From: CAYRYU01 sp964428355
GTDB lineage: Bacteria > Muiribacteriota > Ozemobacteria > Ozemobacterales > Ozemobacteraceae
Assembly (NCBI GenBank): GCA_964428355.1
Contig: CAYRYU010000064.1
Coordinates: 1 to 39,477 of the forward strand
Direction: 5' to 3'
Length of the DNA: 39,477 nucleotides
Shown here: in pieces, positions 17,336 through 27,237 of the stretch
Layout of the letters: the number at the start of each line of letters is the position of its first letter
How positions within the stretch are numbered: the stretch's first letter is position 1
The notes under the pieces: generated by a model
Seen by the model: the letters and a program-made list of their open reading frames with translations, nothing else
Told to the model about the DNA's origin: nothing
Databases searched by the model: none
Program-made: the position numbers and the translations under genes

Positions 17336-19042
17336 TCAGAGGTCGGACGAGATCCCGAGATTGGCCTCGAACTGCCTCTGGGCGTTGAGAACATACTCCA
17401 CGATAGTCTTCTCGTGCTCGGGAGAAACGTTGTTGAACGAGATGATGCCCTCGAAGGTTTCCTTGGCCATGGCGTCCTCTTTCCCAACGGAGCGGCGGAG
17501 GCGGACGAGACGGCCCTGGATTCCCTGGACGAAAGCGCTTCCCAGCTGGAAGGTGAAGATGATGTACTTTCCCTGCTCGATATCCTCGTTGGTCTCCACC
17601 ACGCAGCCGCCGGCTGAGAGGTTGGTGATCACGCCACGCATCTCGAAGTCGCCCTGGGAAAGGGTTCCATCGATGAGCTCCCCGGAAAGGAGAACCTTGA
17701 ACTTGCAGGGGATACGAGTTTCGGTCCTGACGAAGGCGCGCTTGGTTGCACCCTCGACCTTGATGTTGAAGGGAACCAGGGCATTCTGGAAGACGTCCGA
17801 AAGGGTCCGGAGCTCTTTCGCCGAACTGCTCGTCTGATCGACGATGACGGTCTTGCCCAGGGCGGTGGAAGCGACATTCTGGATCTGCAGGGAAATCTGG
17901 TCCGTGATCTTGGAAATGGTGTTGACCTTCTGGTACATGATGTCGCTTGTCTGGCTCTGCCGCTCCGCCGATTCGCTGATATCCTTGATGATCTCGTTCA
18001 GCTTGAGGGCCGTATCGACCATCTTGCCGAGGCTGGAGTCGACGGCGTTGATGACGTCCATCCCTTCGTAAACCTTGTTGGTGTTGGACCGCATCATTTC
18101 GGCGGCATTCTCGGTTTTCTGAAGGATGTCGTTGATGAGGTTGTTGATCTTCTTGGAAGACTCGGCGGAGCCGCGCGCGAGCTTCCGGACTTCCTCTGCG
18201 ACGACGGCAAAACCGCGACCCTGTTCGCCGGCACGGGCGGCTTCGATGGCGGCATTCAGCGCAAGCAGGTTGGTCTTCTCGGCGATGTTCGCGATTTCAG
18301 TGAGAATCGCCCCGATCTGCTTCGACCTGTCATTTAGGTCGTTCACGAGCTTTGCGGAGCCCTCGGTCAGCTCCTTGATCTTGACCATTTTGTCGACCGA
18401 TTGCTTGACCGAATTCTGCGTTCCCTGGGCGATCTGGGCGACGCCCTGGCTGTCTTCCCGGGCGATGACGAGCTTGGAACTGATGTCCTTGCTGAGGCTG
18501 AAGCTGCTCTCGAGGGAGGAGATGGTTTCCCGAAGGTTGGCCGCGTTCTCCACCGCGTTTTTGTTGATCTGGTCGACTCTCTCGACGATCTCCTTGATGA
18601 CCTGGGAGCTCGTCTGGGCAGTGGTGTCGAGGTCGGTCGAGGCTTCCTCGAGACGGAACGAGATCAGCAGAACCCGCTTGAGGATCGAAACGACGAGCTT
18701 GAACATCTGGTCGAAGATGTCGAGGTCGCGACCGAGGCCGCTCTTCGTTGTGGTGAAAGTCTTGCGGTGAAGGCCGATCTTCTCCTCGAGCTCGTTGAGG
18801 ATCATATTGATCAGGCCCAGCACCAGTTCCCGGGCGAACCAGCCGATGATGGTGCCGAGGATGCCTCCCACGACGGCGGCCCCGACGAGGAAGTTTGCTT
18901 TCACGGTGGCGGCCTTCCCGAGGACGAGAATCGAAGCCCCGGCGAAAAGGCAGGTCCCGATGGCTCCGATTACGTAGGCAAAGACCCAGAGTTTATTGTG
19001 GGAATCCGGATCCTTGTTGATGATGATCGAGGAAAGCCCCAT
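17336..19042 (-). CDS. Chemoreceptor-like protein (MCP) with C-terminal PilZ domain
   Basis: A 568-residue inner-membrane receptor. Two close membrane helices (about 17-40 and 45-72) have almost no periplasmic loop, so it has no external sensor domain. A long coiled coil follows, with the MCP signalling hairpin near 250-285 (NLLALNAAIEAARAG then GRGFAVVAEEVRKLA), which contacts CheA and CheW. The C-terminus is a PilZ domain with both c-di-GMP contacts: RAFVR (about 437) and NLSAGG (about 471). So it may couple c-di-GMP to a Che-type pathway. It lies between nusB and pilB on the same strand, which fits control of twitching or surface behaviour. AAGGA precedes the ATG. The domain reading is firm; the output is inferred, and no che genes lie in the window. 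Confidence 0.9.
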   Translation of the reverse strand: MGLSSIIINKDPDSHNKLWVFAYVIGAIGTCLFAGASILVLGKAATVKANFLVGAAVVGGILGTIIGWFARELVLGLINMILNELEEKIGLHRKTFTTTKSGLGRDLDIFDQMFKLVVSILKRVLLISFRLEEASTDLDTTAQTSSQVIKEIVERVDQINKNAVENAANLRETISSLESSFSLSKDISSKLVIAREDSQGVAQIAQGTQNSVKQSVDKMVKIKELTEGSAKLVNDLNDRSKQIGAILTEIANIAEKTNLLALNAAIEAARAGEQGRGFAVVAEEVRKLARGSAESSKKINNLINDILQKTENAAEMMRSNTNKVYEGMDVINAVDSSLGKMVDTALKLNEIIKDISESAERQSQTSDIMYQKVNTISKITDQISLQIQNVASTALGKTVIVDQTSSSAKELRTLSDVFQNALVPFNIKVEGATKRAFVRTETRIPCKFKVLLSGELIDGTLSQGDFEMRGVITNLSAGGCVVETNEDIEQGKYIIFTFQLGSAFVQGIQGRLVRLRRSVGKEDAMAKETFEGIISFNNVSPEHEKTIVEYVLNAQRQFEANLGISSDL

Positions 19043-19084
19043 CCTTGTCCTTAGCGGCTCCGTTTCTGGTTGATTGGGACTGAA

Positions 19085-19849
19085 TCATGCACTCGGGACG
19101 TCTCCCCGGCTGGTGTCCCCAGGCTCGGGTTCGGAATCGTCCGAAGTTTCCTCCTGGTCGGAGGGGGACTTGCGAGGATCGACCTTTTCCGGGTGCGTTT
19201 CTCTCTGGATCTTGTCCAGGATCCCGTTGACGAACTCGCAACTCCGTTCGGTGGAGAACTTCTTTGCCAGCTCGATTGCCTCGTTTATCGTCACGTTGAC
19301 CGGGATCTCGGGGAAAAAAAGAAGTTCGGATGTGGCGAACCTGAGAATGCAACGGTCGAGGCTCGCCATACGTGAAAGGGACCAGTTATCGGCAAATTTC
19401 TGGATGATCTCGTCGATCCTTGTCCGGTGCTCCATCGTTCGGGAAATGAGGTCACGGGAGAATTCACCGATCTGTCGAACGTTCTCTGCCTTCTCGAGGA
19501 TCTTCCCCTTGAGCGCCTGAACGACTCTTCCACTCTTCGAATTCTCCTGGGGAGCGGGAAGGGATACCGAAACGAAATCATCGAACGCTCTTTCGAACTC
19601 ATCACTGGACCGGAAAAGCGGCTGGGAGAGGCCGGCGAATTCGGCGATCATGCGCTCGTCTTCGCCGGCCCCTTTTCCGCCGGAAGAAAGGGATCTAAGG
19701 AGATCCCGGGCGAAAGTCTCGAGAACGGGCTGGAGAAGCTCCGTCTGGATGACCTGGGCGAGGGCTTCCAGGGGATCCCCGCCGACGAGGTCTTCCTGAT
19801 ACAGAGCCTTCAGGGCCACCTCCCGAGACTTCCGCCTTTTGGTCGACAC
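19085..19849 (-). CDS. nusB: NusB-type antitermination factor, enlarged
   Basis: NusB is an RNA-binding helical protein that, with NusE, supports transcription of rRNA operons. Signature parts are present: SREVALKALYQED at the start, and RMASLDRCILRFATSELLFF, IPVNVTINEAIELAKKFS and EFVNGILDKI in the C-terminal half. The protein has 254 residues, against the usual 130-160. The extra length is an insertion of about 60-70 residues in the N-terminal half (roughly 50-115, with GGKGAGEDER) and an acidic tail of about 35 residues (SDQEETSDDSEPEPGD). The ATG at 19849 is eight bases after the ppdK stop, so it is likely co-transcribed. The MCP-PilZ gene follows after 42 bases. Confidence 0.88.
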   Translation of the reverse strand: MSTKRRKSREVALKALYQEDLVGGDPLEALAQVIQTELLQPVLETFARDLLRSLSSGGKGAGEDERMIAEFAGLSQPLFRSSDEFERAFDDFVSVSLPAPQENSKSGRVVQALKGKILEKAENVRQIGEFSRDLISRTMEHRTRIDEIIQKFADNWSLSRMASLDRCILRFATSELLFFPEIPVNVTINEAIELAKKFSTERSCEFVNGILDKIQRETHPEKVDPRKSPSDQEETSDDSEPEPGDTSRGDVPSA

Positions 19850-19856
19850 GGGCTTC

Positions 19857-22634
<2,778 letters not shown>

Positions 22635-22695
22635 TTTGGACGACTCCTTATTTTGTTGCGATCCATCAAGGGCGGATTCCCTTGCATCGGGGGGC

Positions 22696-22724
22696 AGTCT
22701 ATCACACCCATTCCGCTAATTCAA
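22696..22724 (-). promoter_or_regulatory. Possible sigma70-like promoter for ppdK
   Basis: On the minus strand: TTGAAT (22724-22719), a 17-base spacer, TAGACT (22701-22696). Four of six bases match at each box. Leader of about 55 bases to the ppdK ATG. Confidence 0.35.
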
Positions 22725-22770
22725 GACCATCCTCCATAGAGAGAACCTCCCAGCGGAAGCTCATCCCGAA

Positions 22771-22850
22771 GTCACGGGGGACACCAAGCCCACAAAGAAG
22801 GAGAGGATATCACCTTCTTGGAGGTCCTCCGTGGTCTTTTGTGTCTTGTG
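22771..22850. repeat. Degenerate ACACAAAG-type palindromic repeat
   Basis: An imperfect palindrome whose left side reads GACACCAAGCCCACAAAG and right side CTCCGTGGTCTTTTGTGTC, with an inner stem AAGAAGG/CCTTCTT. It has the same style as the element at 34380-34480. It lies between the stop of the HAD gene and ppdK. The inner stem might stop transcription of the HAD gene, but no T-tract follows. Confidence 0.5.
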
Positions 22851-22895
22851 TTATTCCTTACCGGACTCTCTCAACCCGCACTGTTTGTCGCAGGC

Positions 22896-23534
22896 TCAGG
22901 GCCGGATAAGCGGTCCCAGGGCCGAAAGTACCGGGACTCCGCACTTCTCGAGGCGGGTCCGGGAGTTGTGGCCGTTGGCCACGAGGATGCAATCGATCCC
23001 GATCTCCCTGGCGGTTTCGAAATCGTGCGTGGTGTCGCCGATCATGACGGTTCGAGCGGGATTGCCTCCCGTCTGGCCCAGCAGACGGCGGCCGAACTCG
23101 ACCTTCCCCCACGCATAGTGGTCACCGCTTCCCTGGACCGCCTCGAAAAACGCGGTCAGTCCAAAGTGTTCGAGAACCTTGCGAAGGTTGTCCTCCTGAA
23201 GGGCGGAAAGAACGAACTGCCGCTTTCCAAGCTCTTTAACCCGGGACAGGACTTCCCTGGCACCATGGTGGAGCGAACACTCGAACATCTTCCGGCCGTA
23301 CCCCCGGATGAACTCGGCCCCGACTTCCTCGAAGGATTCCCTTTCGAAATCGAAGCCCAGGGAGCGATAGTAGTTGACCACTGGGAACTCGAAGATCTCG
23401 AGGTAACGGTCGACGGAAGTCAGGGTCAGACCTCGCTTTGCAAGGCTGCCGTTGATGATCTCGACGCAGGTTACAAGGTCGTCGAGAAGGGTGCCGTTCC
23501 AGTCCCAGAAAATCTGGTCATACGCCCGAAGCAT
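22896..23534 (-). CDS. HAD-superfamily phosphatase (phosphoglycolate-phosphatase-like)
   Basis: A 212-residue cytosolic HAD hydrolase. Motif I is DWNGTLLDD at residues 11-19: the nucleophile Asp is first, but the second Asp of the usual DxDGT is Asn. A helical cap (about 20-85) follows, as in the phosphoglycolate phosphatase subgroup. Motif II is LSAL, then a Lys in the WGKVEF region, and motif IV is GDTTHD. The substitution at the second Asp is seen in some phosphatases of this group but can lower activity. Substrate cannot be named. It is divergent from the BMC locus, with 125 bases between the starts, and could share its regulation; a role in clearing sugar phosphates or glycolate phosphate from that pathway is possible but only a guess. 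Confidence 0.82.
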   Translation of the reverse strand: MLRAYDQIFWDWNGTLLDDLVTCVEIINGSLAKRGLTLTSVDRYLEIFEFPVVNYYRSLGFDFERESFEEVGAEFIRGYGRKMFECSLHHGAREVLSRVKELGKRQFVLSALQEDNLRKVLEHFGLTAFFEAVQGSGDHYAWGKVEFGRRLLGQTGGNPARTVMIGDTTHDFETAREIGIDCILVANGHNSRTRLEKCGVPVLSALGPLIRP

Positions 23535-23598
23535 AATTCCTCCCGGAGAAGCAGGTTCAATTCAGATAGCATGATTCTGGATGCAATGTCCATTCCGG

Positions 23599-23627
23599 TT
23601 GCATTGGTCCGGAAGTTCTGGTAGATT
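23599..23627 (+). promoter_or_regulatory. Sigma70-like promoter for the BMC locus
   Basis: TTGCAT (23599-23604), a 17-base spacer, TAGATT (23622-23627), with transcription predicted near 23634, about 26 bases before the first BMC gene. Three or four of six bases agree with consensus at -35 and four at -10. Confidence 0.4.
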
Positions 23628-23659
23628 TCTGTTCACCACACCACTGAAGGCGGGAATCG

Positions 23660-23929
23660 ATGTACCTCGGACGTGTCATGGGAAGGGTGGTCTGTACCCG
23701 GAAAGATCCCCAGATGGAAGGACTGAAGCTGATCATCGTCACCGCCATCGACAGGAACGGCAAAGCGCTCGGAAAGCCCTTCGTGGCCTGCGATTCCATC
23801 GGAGCGGGGGCCGGCGAGACCGTTTTCCTGTGTGGTGGAAGCGAAGCCTCCCTTCCGTTCGTCAAATCCCGCCCCCCTTCCGATGCCACGATTCTGGGAA
23901 TCATCGAGTCGATCGAGGGCGAAGGATGA
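23660..23929 (+). CDS. BMC vertex protein (EutN/CcmL family), first copy
   Basis: An 89-residue BMC-P protein. Five copies form a pentamer that closes the corners of a bacterial microcompartment shell. Family features are all visible: MYLGRVMGRVV at the start, a GLKLIIV strand, VACDSIGAGAGETVFLC with the Gly-rich GAGxGE turn, a small loop ASLPF, and the ending DATILGIIE. Length matches the family (80-100). It overlaps the next gene by four bases (ATGA), so the two vertex proteins are translationally linked. The locus has no hexameric BMC-H or BMC-T gene, so shell tiles must come from elsewhere in the genome if a shell is made. Confidence 0.93.
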   Translation: MYLGRVMGRVVCTRKDPQMEGLKLIIVTAIDRNGKALGKPFVACDSIGAGAGETVFLCGGSEASLPFVKSRPPSDATILGIIESIEGEG

Positions 23930-24240
23930 ACCTAGGCCGCGTGGTCAAGAAGGTCGTTTCCACCTTCAAGCACAAGGCTTTCCACGGAAAGCCCCTTTTG
24001 CTGGTCCAACCGCTCGACATGTCTTTTTCCGGCAAGGGGGCCGAGGTCCTCTGCATCGATTTCATGGGAGCCGGCATCGGCGAGACAGTCCTGATGATGA
24101 AGGAAGGCAGTTCGGTCCAGCAGATGCTCGGAAACAAGGATGCTCCGGCGGATGCCGCGATCGTGGGGATCGTGGACACGGTCACCTTCGAAGGGAAGAC
24201 CGTCTTCCGCAAGAACGAACAAACGCAAGATCAACTTTGA
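23926..24240 (+). CDS. BMC vertex protein (EutN/CcmL family), second copy
   Basis: A 104-residue second BMC-P protein. It starts with MNLGRVVKKVVSTF, has the strand KPLLLVQPLD, the signature turn DFMGAGIGETVLMM, and the ending DAAIVGIVDTV, then a charged tail of about 17 residues not seen in the first copy. The ATG overlaps the stop of the first vertex gene. The two copies differ widely, so they are probably different pentamers, as in loci with several BMC-P types. The aldolase fusion starts 14 bases after its stop, with GGAG before the ATG. Most likely part of one operon with both neighbours. Confidence 0.92.
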   Translation: MNLGRVVKKVVSTFKHKAFHGKPLLLVQPLDMSFSGKGAEVLCIDFMGAGIGETVLMMKEGSSVQQMLGNKDAPADAAIVGIVDTVTFEGKTVFRKNEQTQDQL

Positions 24241-24254
24241 TTGGAGATTAGAAC

Positions 24255-25745
24255 ATGGACAAGATCGTCGAACAGATTGCCCGGGAGGTGATGCTGAAAC
24301 TCAAGAGCCAGTCGTCCAACCGGGGGGGGGCATATTCCCCTCCGCAGGCACCTCCCAGCACGGGCGGCCGGGCAGCCGGTTCGAAGGTCGCAGTCCTGGT
24401 CACGGCGAATTTCAAGGTCGTGGAACAGGTCGTTTCCCAGATTGGCGCGTTCGTTCCCGCCGGCGGGAAGCTCATCGTCTCCGATTACCTGCTCGAGAAC
24501 TTCGGCACACTGAAGGCCGAAAGAGGGGCCGACCTGGTGACCTCCCGCACCACTCCCGCCCATGAAGCCATCCGGGACGTCAGGGAGATCGTCATTCCGT
24601 CTCTTTCGATCAACACCATGTCCAAAGCGGCCAATCTGGTCGCGGACAGTTACGCGTCACAGATCATCTCGTTCGCAATCTGCGAGGGGATCCCGATCCA
24701 GGTTACCGACGAATCTCTTCTCGATGCCGGCCGGTATTTCCCCGCCGGGGTTGCCCGAAAAATCGACCAGTTCCGCCGTGAGCTCGAAGTCATGGGCGTC
24801 CGGTTCGAGCGAGGCCCGGTCCAGATGAAGCCGGAGCACAAATGCTCGATCTGTGCAGGTTCCGACAACTGCCGCACCTGCCAATCCGGCACCGCATCAA
24901 CGGAAGCCCCGAACCCGGCCGCCCCCGGACCCGTAACCGCCGGACAAGGGAGTTGCCTGAAGGAGAATTGTCCCCGCACCTATGGGAGCTGTTCCTCCTC
25001 GTGCGAGGCATCCGTGAAAAAGGTTCTCCAGGCTGGAGCCGACAGGGTCGAGAAGGGCCATGACGCACCGATCCCGTCAGCCGAGCTCGCGAAGTACATC
25101 GATCACACACTCCTGAAGCCCACGGCCACGACCGCCGAGATCACGAAACTTTGCGAGGAAGCCCGGCAGCACGTTTTCGCTTCCGTCTGCGTCAACCCCG
25201 GTCAAGTCGGACTCGCAGCAAAGCTTCTTTCGGGAACCCCGGTGAAGGTATGCACGGTCGTGGGTTTTCCGCTTGGGGCGACTTCGACCTTCACGAAGGT
25301 TATGGAAACCCGTGACGCCATCGCGAACGGAGCGGGCGAGATCGACATGGTCATCAACGTCGGAGCGCTCAAGTCGAAGGACTACGAACTCGTCAAGAAC
25401 GACATCGCCCGTGTCGTGGAAGCCGCGGGAGGCAAGATCGTCAAGGTGATCCTGGAAACGTCTCTCCTCAACGAGGAGGAAAAAATCAAGGGATGCGAAC
25501 TTTCGAAGCAGGCGGGCGCAGACTTCGTCAAGACCTCCACCGGGTTCAGCACCGGCGGGGCCACGGCCGAGGACATCGCCCTGATGCGCAAAGTGGTCGG
25601 TCCCTCGATGGGCGTCAAAGCCAGCGGAGGGATTCGTGATCTTCCCACCGCAAGGCAGATGATCGCAGCAGGAGCCACGCGGATCGGGGCGAGCGCTTCG
25701 GTCGGAATCGTGAAAGGTGAGACGCACGCCGGGAAGGGATACTGA
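24255..25745 (+). CDS. Flavoprotein-like / deoxyribose-phosphate aldolase fusion with encapsulation-peptide-like N-terminus
   Basis: A 496-residue multidomain protein. Residues 1-18 form an amphipathic helix (DKIVEQIAREVMLKLK), followed by a Pro/Ser/Gly linker (19-43): the form of a BMC encapsulation peptide. Residues 45-190 resemble the flavoprotein fold of phosphopantothenoylcysteine decarboxylase relatives, with PSLSINT (115-121) in place of the usual SANT motif. Residues 195-250 hold eight Cys (197, 200, 206, 209, 234, 239, 246, 250). Residues 275-490 are deoxyribose-5-phosphate aldolase (DeoC), with Asp364, the Schiff-base Lys426 in VKTSTG, and Lys455 in VKASGG. DeoC splits deoxyribose 5-phosphate into acetaldehyde and glyceraldehyde 3-phosphate. 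Acetaldehyde is volatile and toxic, which suits encapsulation. The aldolase is sure; the flavin role and cofactor are inferred. Confidence 0.88.
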   Translation: MDKIVEQIAREVMLKLKSQSSNRGGAYSPPQAPPSTGGRAAGSKVAVLVTANFKVVEQVVSQIGAFVPAGGKLIVSDYLLENFGTLKAERGADLVTSRTTPAHEAIRDVREIVIPSLSINTMSKAANLVADSYASQIISFAICEGIPIQVTDESLLDAGRYFPAGVARKIDQFRRELEVMGVRFERGPVQMKPEHKCSICAGSDNCRTCQSGTASTEAPNPAAPGPVTAGQGSCLKENCPRTYGSCSSSCEASVKKVLQAGADRVEKGHDAPIPSAELAKYIDHTLLKPTATTAEITKLCEEARQHVFASVCVNPGQVGLAAKLLSGTPVKVCTVVGFPLGATSTFTKVMETRDAIANGAGEIDMVINVGALKSKDYELVKNDIARVVEAAGGKIVKVILETSLLNEEEKIKGCELSKQAGADFVKTSTGFSTGGATAEDIALMRKVVGPSMGVKASGGIRDLPTARQMIAAGATRIGASASVGIVKGETHAGKGY

Positions 25746-25820
25746 TCAGCCCACGCACCCCGCCAGGGTGAATGTCCAGAACAGGCATACCAGGAAAAGC
25801 AGCCAGATCCGCTTAACCAT
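25746..25820 (-). CDS. Tiny lipoprotein-like peptide (24 residues)
   Basis: A 24-codon reading frame: MVKRIW, a hydrophobic stretch, then LAGC, a lipobox, and only two more residues (VG). The ATG overlaps the stop of the upstream tiny gene (25813-25884), as in coupled translation. Its stop codon abuts that of the convergent aldolase gene. If made, it would be a membrane peptide with a lipidated Cys near its end, similar in style to small entericidin-like peptides. The size is too small for certainty, but the lipobox and the overlap with a gene with a good ribosome site favour a real gene. Confidence 0.4.
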   Translation of the reverse strand: MVKRIWLLFLVCLFWTFTLAGCVG

Positions 25821-25884
25821 CGTTTCGCGCCTCGCGGATGATGAGTGCGACCGTTGCCACTGTCAGGATCCAGAAGATTGCCAT
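25813..25884 (-). CDS. Tiny single-helix membrane peptide (23 residues)
   Basis: A 23-codon reading frame: MAIFWILTVATVALII, one membrane helix, then a charged tail REARNDG. AGAGGG lies seven bases before the ATG, an ideal ribosome site. It overlaps the next tiny gene by eight bases (stop TAA inside the ATGGTTAA). Such short helix peptides often act as subunits of membrane complexes, for example KdpF or CydX, but no host complex is nearby and I do not recognise the family. Confidence 0.45.
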   Translation of the reverse strand: MAIFWILTVATVALIIREARNDG

Positions 25885-25960
25885 TCGTTTCCCTCTTTTC
25901 GGTGATTTCCCACCAAATCCATCGGCATTTTCGGGGAACCGGAAAAGGAAAAATTCCCCC

Positions 25961-26019
25961 GACCCGCACGATGGGGGAAGTGGGCGTTTGCAGCCCGGAT
26001 GGCGCTTCGCAAACGACCC
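25961..26019. repeat. REP-like double-hairpin repeat, copy A
   Basis: A 59-base element that matches the one at 35192-35251 in all but one substitution and one inserted base. It can fold as a small hairpin (CCCGCA...TGGGGG, one mismatch here) and a second, stronger one (GGGCGTTTGC with GCAAACGACCC). It lies between the FecR-like gene and the tiny membrane genes. The rest of 25885-26069 holds an 11-base G run (26059-26069) and no other feature I can name. Confidence 0.85.
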
Positions 26020-26069
26020 ATCGGGGGCAAACCCTGTGGCGTTTGTGTGGGGTCTTTCGGGGGGGGGGG

Positions 26070-27218
26070 TTACCGACCGGGCAAGGCGGCTCCTGTTGGG
26101 GCGCTGGCTGGAACCGCCGCAGGAAGAGCCGGGGGAAGATTCGTGGGGGGCGATGAAAGGCCCGAAACCCCCGAGGAGATCAGGGCGGGCGGCAACTCCG
26201 TAGCGGCGGGGGAGGAGGTTGTTTCCCGGGAAACCGTACCCCCTCTGGTTTTCCCCGGGTTGGTTCTGGGTGTTGGGGCGGAAGCAGTTTCCGTTTCACT
26301 CGAGATCCGGTTTTCCCCAGACGCGACTGCCAGGGGCCCCGAATCACTGAAAAGAACGATTGTCGGAGAAGACACTCCTTCACTTCCGGAGGGAAGGTCG
26401 CCAGGGGAAGTGGCAACCCCCTCGGTCTCGGAGGCCAACTCCTCCGGAAACGAGGCGACTTCTTCGGTATCGGATGCCAGCTCCTCGGAATCGGATGCGT
26501 TTTCGTCGGCATCCTCTTCATCAGGCCCTTTTTTGGGCAACCGGGCAGGAGGCGGTGAACCGGGGGGGGATTTCCAACGCTCGTCAATTTCGCCGACCTC
26601 CCCGAGCGGACCATAAGCAGGGCAATCAAGCTGTTTTCCCGCGGTCATGGTCCGGATGTTGCGTTCGAGGTCTTTGACCCACCCCGCCCCCTTGGGAACC
26701 GCGCAGACGACATCCCCTTCGGGGTTCATCTCGAGAAGGGCTTCCCCCTTTTCCAGGGTAAGAAGACGGTCGCGGATGCGTATCGCCAGGTAGCCCTTTT
26801 CATCCTCATTCCTGAGCCGCACGCGGCCCTTGAGCAGACGCAGGGAAGCCTCGCCCTCGTCGACGACCACGATTCCCCCGGGAAAAACCTCGAGCGACCG
26901 GCTCGCGGTCGTGAAAAAGGCGGACGAGGCGAGCGCTTCCCGGTATCTGGTCTTCAAAACGATCATCGCACCCGGAAGGATCGGATCACCTTCGAGGGGG
27001 GAAACGAACCGGTACGAGCGGGCGGGTCTTATCTCGAGGAGATTCGCGGGAAAGGTTCCAACTTTCCATTCCAGGTTGACGGGGGCCGCTCCCACCGAAG
27101 TATGGAAATGGAAAAAAAACGCCAGAAGAGTGGCAAAGGAGCCAAGAAACACGGACCTCCCGAGGTGGCAAAACAGCCGGGGGGCGGAAAAGCAGCCACG
27201 GAGGTTTTGGGAGGTCAT
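26070..27218 (-). CDS. Exported FecR-like protein with Ser/Glu/Pro-rich tail
   Basis: 382 residues from the ATG at 27218 (the frame is open further upstream, but only this start follows the stop of the previous gene). Residues about 20-45 form a signal peptide (SVFLGSFATLLAFFFHFHTSVGAAP). Residues 50-205 have FecR-like strands: VVVDEGEASLRLLKGRVRLRN and LAIRIRDRLLTLEKGEALLEM. From about 215 to the end it is low complexity: acidic repeats of the form EELASxTEEVAS, then Pro/Ala/Ser. The tail may be a flexible wall or surface spacer. It is the last gene of a three-gene run with two small membrane proteins. The weak ribosome site (AAGGAAAAT) is far from the ATG. Confidence 0.6.
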   Translation of the reverse strand: MTSQNLRGCFSAPRLFCHLGRSVFLGSFATLLAFFFHFHTSVGAAPVNLEWKVGTFPANLLEIRPARSYRFVSPLEGDPILPGAMIVLKTRYREALASSAFFTTASRSLEVFPGGIVVVDEGEASLRLLKGRVRLRNEDEKGYLAIRIRDRLLTLEKGEALLEMNPEGDVVCAVPKGAGWVKDLERNIRTMTAGKQLDCPAYGPLGEVGEIDERWKSPPGSPPPARLPKKGPDEEDADENASDSEELASDTEEVASFPEELASETEGVATSPGDLPSGSEGVSSPTIVLFSDSGPLAVASGENRISSETETASAPTPRTNPGKTRGGTVSRETTSSPAATELPPALISSGVSGLSSPPTNLPPALPAAVPASAPTGAALPGR

Positions 27219-27237
27219 TCCGAAGCTATTTTCCTTT

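Noticed and set aside
23660..25745. Reading the vertex proteins as parts of a carboxysome or ethanolamine locus
   Set aside because: No RuBisCO, carbonic anhydrase or ethanolamine ammonia-lyase gene is present. The only enzyme is a DeoC fusion, which points to sugar-phosphate use.
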